A DNA stretch of 17,901 nt, from assembly GCA_025449515.1 (NCBI GenBank), contig JANWJI010000086.1:1-17901 (forward strand), read 5' to 3'. Shown one piece after another: positions 14,596 through 17,901 of the stretch (positions are counted from its first letter, which is position 1; the number at the start of each line of letters is the position of its first letter). This DNA is from Nitrososphaeraceae archaeon (GTDB lineage Archaea > Thermoproteota > Nitrososphaeria > Nitrososphaerales > Nitrososphaeraceae). The position numbers and the translations under genes are program-made. The notes below the pieces were generated by a model, which saw nothing but the letters and a program-made list of their open reading frames with translations, did not search any database and was not told the DNA's origin.

Positions 14596-16722
14596 TTATA
14601 TTTTAATAATGGCTACAACCTGAGCACTGGTGGATTTTCCTAATTCATCTCTGATGGCCTTTGACACATGATCTCGAGAGGTTAAGCTCGAGTAATCCAC
14701 AATTTTCGTGCCGTCTAATAAATGGACCTGGGGAGCTAGACTTACATTATTACTCGATTCTTGCGATTGATTAAGCAGGAGCTCAATTTTACAAGCGACT
14801 TCCTCGGGACTTCCATTGATTATCGACGCATTATTAATCGATAATTTCACCCGACCGTGGTTATCAAGTACCAGAGCTGCCCTTCTTTTTGATTTTAGAA
14901 ATAACTTTTTCTTATTGATTTCGCATGCAAAGACATGATAGTTCTTCATGTCGTATAACTTCTGAAGGCCCTGATTAATTCCAAATAATTCACATGCTAG
15001 TATTCTGGCCTGTTCTTCATCGATTACTTCAGAGTTTGATGAACCAATATCAAGATTCACATTACCAGTGGCGATAGCACGCAATACCGATCTTTCACTA
15101 ATAAATTGGGATTCTATAACAAGCGATTCTGGGGAAACCCCTCTATTCAGTGCTAACCGTTTTACCTCGTCGGTCAATGAGGCAATATCGCTTGGATTGG
15201 GACTATTTATTGTTCTTTCACGTTCTTCCCTAATCATAGCCGCGGCTACTCCTATGGATGATATCACTTCTGCATTTTTAGCAATGTGAAACGGTAACTG
15301 AAGTTTTCGAGCTAGGAATGGAATCAAAACTGAAGCGCCTCCTCCTCCACCGACCAACGAAATACTATCTGATTTTAATTTGTATTCTCTCACCATGGTT
15401 TCTATTATCTTAATAATTTTCTTTGCTGAAATCTCAAGGATTGACTCGGCTACTCCAGTCATTTCCATTCCCATCCTCTCAGCAAGTATTGATAATGCAA
15501 CACTAGCAGACTTCTGATTGGCCATTGCGTAATCACCGTTTGGAATCAGTCCCAATGCGTTCGCTGCGCAGGTATTAGTAATAGCGTAACGATTCCCGCC
15601 ACCTGTTTCTATGGCAATGTAATCAATGGGATCACCATCCTTGGGTCTAAACGTGATTATTTGGCCGTTCTCTAAGTCTTCAGGATTTGCGAAACAAGAA
15701 TATGGGAGATTCGCTATATGCGCCGAACGTGGACCTACGTCGGTTATTTTTCTTCCAGACCACCGTATTAGAGAGCCGCCCGCTATACCGGCGACCCGAA
15801 CGTCTAGTGACCGAATACAAGTCGGATGTTCCATTATAGTTACGTAGTTAACTTCTGGTTTCCCGCCCTTTATAACGCAGACATTGGTGGATGTTCCGCC
15901 CACTTCGATAAATATACCATCTAACACAGACAAATGGAGCAATGCACCCGCTACACTTGCTGCGGGTCCAGACAAAACCGTAAGTATGGGCTTGTTCCGA
16001 AAGGTCTGCATATCAGTAACCCCTCCGTCACCTTTCATCAGCATAACAGGAGCCATGATATTCTCATTTCGTACTGCTAACTCAACAAACTGAGCAGTGG
16101 TCATAGCTTTGGGTAAGATGCTAGCATTGATGGCAGCAGTCAATGTCCGAATTTCAAGTCCATAAATCCCAGTGAGCTCATGGCCAGAGGTTGATGGAAT
16201 GTCGGATTTTTTCATCACGAACAATTCGTTGCTGGGGTCATCCACACCGTAGGCTTCGCTCACTACAAGCACCTCTGCTCCTTCCTCCTTGAGTTGACCG
16301 ATCGCTGACATTACCTCTCTTTCGTTCAAATATTTGGAAGTATCTAAAAATCGATAGGAAGACCTTAGGTATTTATGCGATGCCAGTTTTATATCATGGA
16401 TATTTGTGCGTCTGATAACACTAGATTTTTCTAGACCAACCCCCATGCCGATGATCCCAACTTTCGCTGTATCTCCCTCCAGTAGTGCGTTAACTGCTTG
16501 GGTTGTACTATGAGCGATTAGTTCGATTTGAGAATGCTGGAGGTTACACTCGTTCATAAGATTAGTGAGTGCCATAATTATCCCTGTTGATACTCCCTTT
16601 TCAGAACCATGTGTGGTAGGTACAGTAACCTTACCAACCACGCTGCAACTGGAAATGTCCAACGCAACAGCCTTCGTAAATGTTCCTCCTACGTCTATTC
16701 CAATTCTTATTCTTCTTCTCAT
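14596..16722 (-). CDS. HyuA-type hydantoinase/oxoprolinase-family ATPase
   Basis: ASKHA-fold protein of the HyuA/5-oxoprolinase A family, which uses ATP to open cyclic amides such as 5-oxoproline or hydantoins, usually with a HyuB partner. The 708 residues show the family layout: Hydant_A_N from residue 5, with phosphate-1 loop GIDVGGTFTKAV (8-19) and HSTTQAVNALLEG (71-83), then the Hydantoinase_A domain with IEVGGTSTNV (272-281) and the adenosine loop VGGGGGA (457-463). The usual phosphate-2 motif is D-x-GGTSTD; here both Asp positions are changed (Glu273, Asn280). The C-terminal 190 residues are less conserved. ATG 16722 is preceded by a TTAGG-N4-CCTAA operator and TATA box. The racemase-family gene lies 90 bases upstream on the same strand. 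No hyuB is in the window. The substrate is unknown; acetone or acetophenone carboxylase subunits share this fold. Confidence 0.85.
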   Translation of the reverse strand: MRRRIRIGIDVGGTFTKAVALDISSCSVVGKVTVPTTHGSEKGVSTGIIMALTNLMNECNLQHSQIELIAHSTTQAVNALLEGDTAKVGIIGMGVGLEKSSVIRRTNIHDIKLASHKYLRSSYRFLDTSKYLNEREVMSAIGQLKEEGAEVLVVSEAYGVDDPSNELFVMKKSDIPSTSGHELTGIYGLEIRTLTAAINASILPKAMTTAQFVELAVRNENIMAPVMLMKGDGGVTDMQTFRNKPILTVLSGPAASVAGALLHLSVLDGIFIEVGGTSTNVCVIKGGKPEVNYVTIMEHPTCIRSLDVRVAGIAGGSLIRWSGRKITDVGPRSAHIANLPYSCFANPEDLENGQIITFRPKDGDPIDYIAIETGGGNRYAITNTCAANALGLIPNGDYAMANQKSASVALSILAERMGMEMTGVAESILEISAKKIIKIIETMVREYKLKSDSISLVGGGGGASVLIPFLARKLQLPFHIAKNAEVISSIGVAAAMIREERERTINSPNPSDIASLTDEVKRLALNRGVSPESLVIESQFISERSVLRAIATGNVNLDIGSSNSEVIDEEQARILACELFGINQGLQKLYDMKNYHVFACEINKKKLFLKSKRRAALVLDNHGRVKLSINNASIINGSPEEVACKIELLLNQSQESSNNVSLAPQVHLLDGTKIVDYSSLTSRDHVSKAIRDELGKSTSAQVVAIIKI

Positions 16723-16733
16723 ATCAAAAACCG

Positions 16734-16775
16734 TTAGGTGTGCCTAATCCAAAACCTAGAATCGATTATTTAAAG
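16734..16775 (-). promoter_or_regulatory. hyuA-like promoter with TTAGG-N4-CCTAA operator
   Basis: The TATA box (minus strand CTTTAAATAA, 16766-16775) places transcription start near 16744, inside the palindrome TTAGGTGTGCCTAA (16734-16747), which ends 11 bases before ATG 16722. Five-base arms are perfect. The same motif, also on the start site, occurs at 2312-2325. The layout fits repression by a regulator shared with the 2346 gene. Confidence 0.65.
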
Positions 16776-16782
16776 TCTATCT

Positions 16783-16798
16783 AAAACCTTTGGGTTTT
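16783..16798. terminator. hairpin AAAACC-TTTG-GGTTTT between the two genes
   Basis: A perfect 6-base inverted repeat, 15 bases past the stop of the racemase-family gene. Minus-strand T content after the stem is only T4, so partial termination or a second protein site is possible. It argues that hyuA has its own transcription unit. Confidence 0.35.
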
Positions 16799-16812
16799 TA
16801 TCTCCATTAATA

Positions 16813-17610
16813 TCAAGTAGGTAGAAAAACCTCTTTTATCGACTCTCGTACACCCATAGTTCGGAGTATTCTCTCAAACTCACTTTTTTTATCTGAAACA
16901 TGAATTTCCAATTGTCCATTGCCACTCTTTCTTAACATTCTATTAAACCTTAGAAATTTCCTCACCTCCTGCGCCACCATCTTTGCAGGATCGAGAAATT
17001 TGACCGTAGGCAAAAGAGCCACAAGGTAATTTTTTACAAATGGAAGATGGGTACTGGATAAAGTTATGACGTCAAGCCTTTCGTCAATGTCTTCCCCGAC
17101 TATCTGTAAGAGCGTCTTAAATGTCAGCTTCTCATTTGTTAGATAGGTACCATTTTCAACTAACTGAATTGCTGCTGAAGCGTTGATCCTAGTGATAAAG
17201 ATGTTCTGTGGAACTTCTTTACGAATTAGGGATTCCAATTCGTTGCTTTGGAGAGCCCCTCCGGTTGTCATTATCCCAATATGTTTTTTCTTTGTTAACA
17301 TACATGCTTGTCTTAATGGAGGTCTTACGCCCATGATTGAGAGGCCCGTTTTTTTCCTTACTTCATCCAATATTTGAATCGATGGTGTATTTGAAGCGAT
17401 TATGACCAGTTTGGGTCTATATCGACCAAGATAATTGATTGTCCGGATTACAATATTTAGTAGATCGTTACGGGATTTATCACCATAAGGAAAATTAGAC
17501 TTGTCTGCCAAATAAAGTAGATTCTCGCTAGGAATTACCTTCCTGAGCTCCCTTATTATTGAGAGAGAGCCTACACCAGAATCAAATACCGCAATAGGGT
17601 TATTTAGCAA
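16813..17610 (-). CDS. Asp/Glu-racemase-family protein lacking both catalytic cysteines
   Basis: The 265 residues align with glutamate racemase MurI in order and length: FDSGVGSLSI (9-18, Asp10), LADKSNFPYGDKS (35-47), the first active-site loop ASNTPS (72-77), TTGGALQS (115-122) and the second loop LSSTHLPF (184-191) with His188. MurI has Cys-Asn-Thr and Gly-Cys-Thr-His in the two loops, and both cysteines do the proton transfer. Here Ser73 (codon TCA) and Ser186 (AGT) replace them while Asp10 and His188 stay. Classical two-cysteine racemase activity is therefore unlikely; a changed reaction or a ligand-binding role is inferred. Archaea of this type lack murein, so no wall role is expected. 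The frame has no ATG: TTG 17610 is the start, supported by a TATA-like box about 30 bases upstream. It precedes the HyuA-like gene; hydantoin racemases belong to the same superfamily, so a linked pathway is plausible. Confidence 0.85.
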   Translation of the reverse strand: MLNNPIAVFDSGVGSLSIIRELRKVIPSENLLYLADKSNFPYGDKSRNDLLNIVIRTINYLGRYRPKLVIIASNTPSIQILDEVRKKTGLSIMGVRPPLRQACMLTKKKHIGIMTTGGALQSNELESLIRKEVPQNIFITRINASAAIQLVENGTYLTNEKLTFKTLLQIVGEDIDERLDVITLSSTHLPFVKNYLVALLPTVKFLDPAKMVAQEVRKFLRFNRMLRKSGNGQLEIHVSDKKSEFERILRTMGVRESIKEVFLPT

Positions 17611-17636
17611 CGTTGCTGGTAAACGATTTTTGCCTA

Positions 17637-17643
17637 CATATAG
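17637..17643 (-). promoter_or_regulatory. TATA box supporting the TTG start
   Basis: CTATATG on the minus strand is centred 30 bases before TTG 17610. Transcription would start near 17614, giving a leaderless TTG-initiated mRNA. An in-frame TAA lies 12 codons upstream. Confidence 0.4.
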
Positions 17644-17901
17644 TTATGCAAAACTCTGGATCAACTGTTGTGATTTTTCAACCTACTTAAGATAAGATAT
17701 AGTAGTGAATATGCACTACATGGATTATCGAATTCGATTTTAAAAGTTAGGGAGCGAATTAAATCTGTATAGTGAGCTCTGTTACCTTAAGCGTTTATCA
17801 CCCCCTTGTTATGCATACTTAGGAAAAGGGTCAACCAATTTTGTACATGTTTTAGTCTACAATTCTCTTTCCTACAGGGGAAATAGTCGTCAAAACTCTC
17901 G
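17644..17901. other. noncoding right edge
   Basis: No gene is seen in the last 258 bases. A loose inverted repeat CCCTT...AAGGG (about 17803-17830) surrounds the palindrome TATGCATA. The gene that would explain it lies beyond the window. Confidence 0.35.

Noticed and set aside
14414..14623. 69-codon plus-strand frame, and the 20-codon frame at 14544-14606
   Set aside because: Both overlap the 3' end of the hyuA-like gene and have no recognisable motif; a TATA-like stretch near 14509 is the only support for the short one.

Overview
The window most likely comes from a Nitrososphaerales-type ammonia-oxidizing archaeon (Thaumarchaeota), possibly Nitrosocosmicus-like. This is inferred from gene content and style, because no rRNA or taxonomic marker lies in the window. 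The evidence is a two-ring Cdc48/VAT ATPase of archaeal type, an archaeal winged-helix protein of the 'RIMYKAYLSY' kind, AT-rich DNA, TATA-like boxes about 25-35 bases before start codons with almost no leader or Shine-Dalgarno sequence, and low coding density (about three quarters, with several 300-800 base gaps).

Left part (1-7200) is an envelope and accessory region. It holds an FTR1-type iron permease cut by the left edge and carrying a duplicated extracytoplasmic domain, a small winged-helix regulator with a tandem TTAGG-N4-CCTAA operator on its promoter, a secreted subtilisin-like protease, a second small helix-turn-helix protein, a membrane-anchored secreted protein of unknown function, and a third small winged-helix protein.

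Middle part (7200-10500) holds the ribosome-associated GTPase HflX, a small zinc-ribbon gene that appears frameshifted in a C4 run, a gap of about 800 bases with a 50-base copy of part of the upstream secreted-protein gene, and a hypothetical protein of about 180 residues.

Right part (10500-17900) is almost entirely on the minus strand. It holds Cdc48/VAT, a TatD-family hydrolase closely resembling EboB of bacterial ebo clusters, a HyuA-type hydantoinase/oxoprolinase-like ATPase without its usual HyuB partner, and an Asp/Glu-racemase-family protein in which both catalytic cysteines are serines. The racemase-like gene and hyuA run in the same direction. The hyuA promoter carries a second perfect TTAGG-N4-CCTAA palindrome, so it may share a regulator with the operon next to the iron permease. 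This motif resembles the half-sites of DtxR/IdeR metal-dependent repressors, which makes an iron link plausible but unproven.

No tRNA, rRNA, CRISPR array, transposase or origin was recognised.
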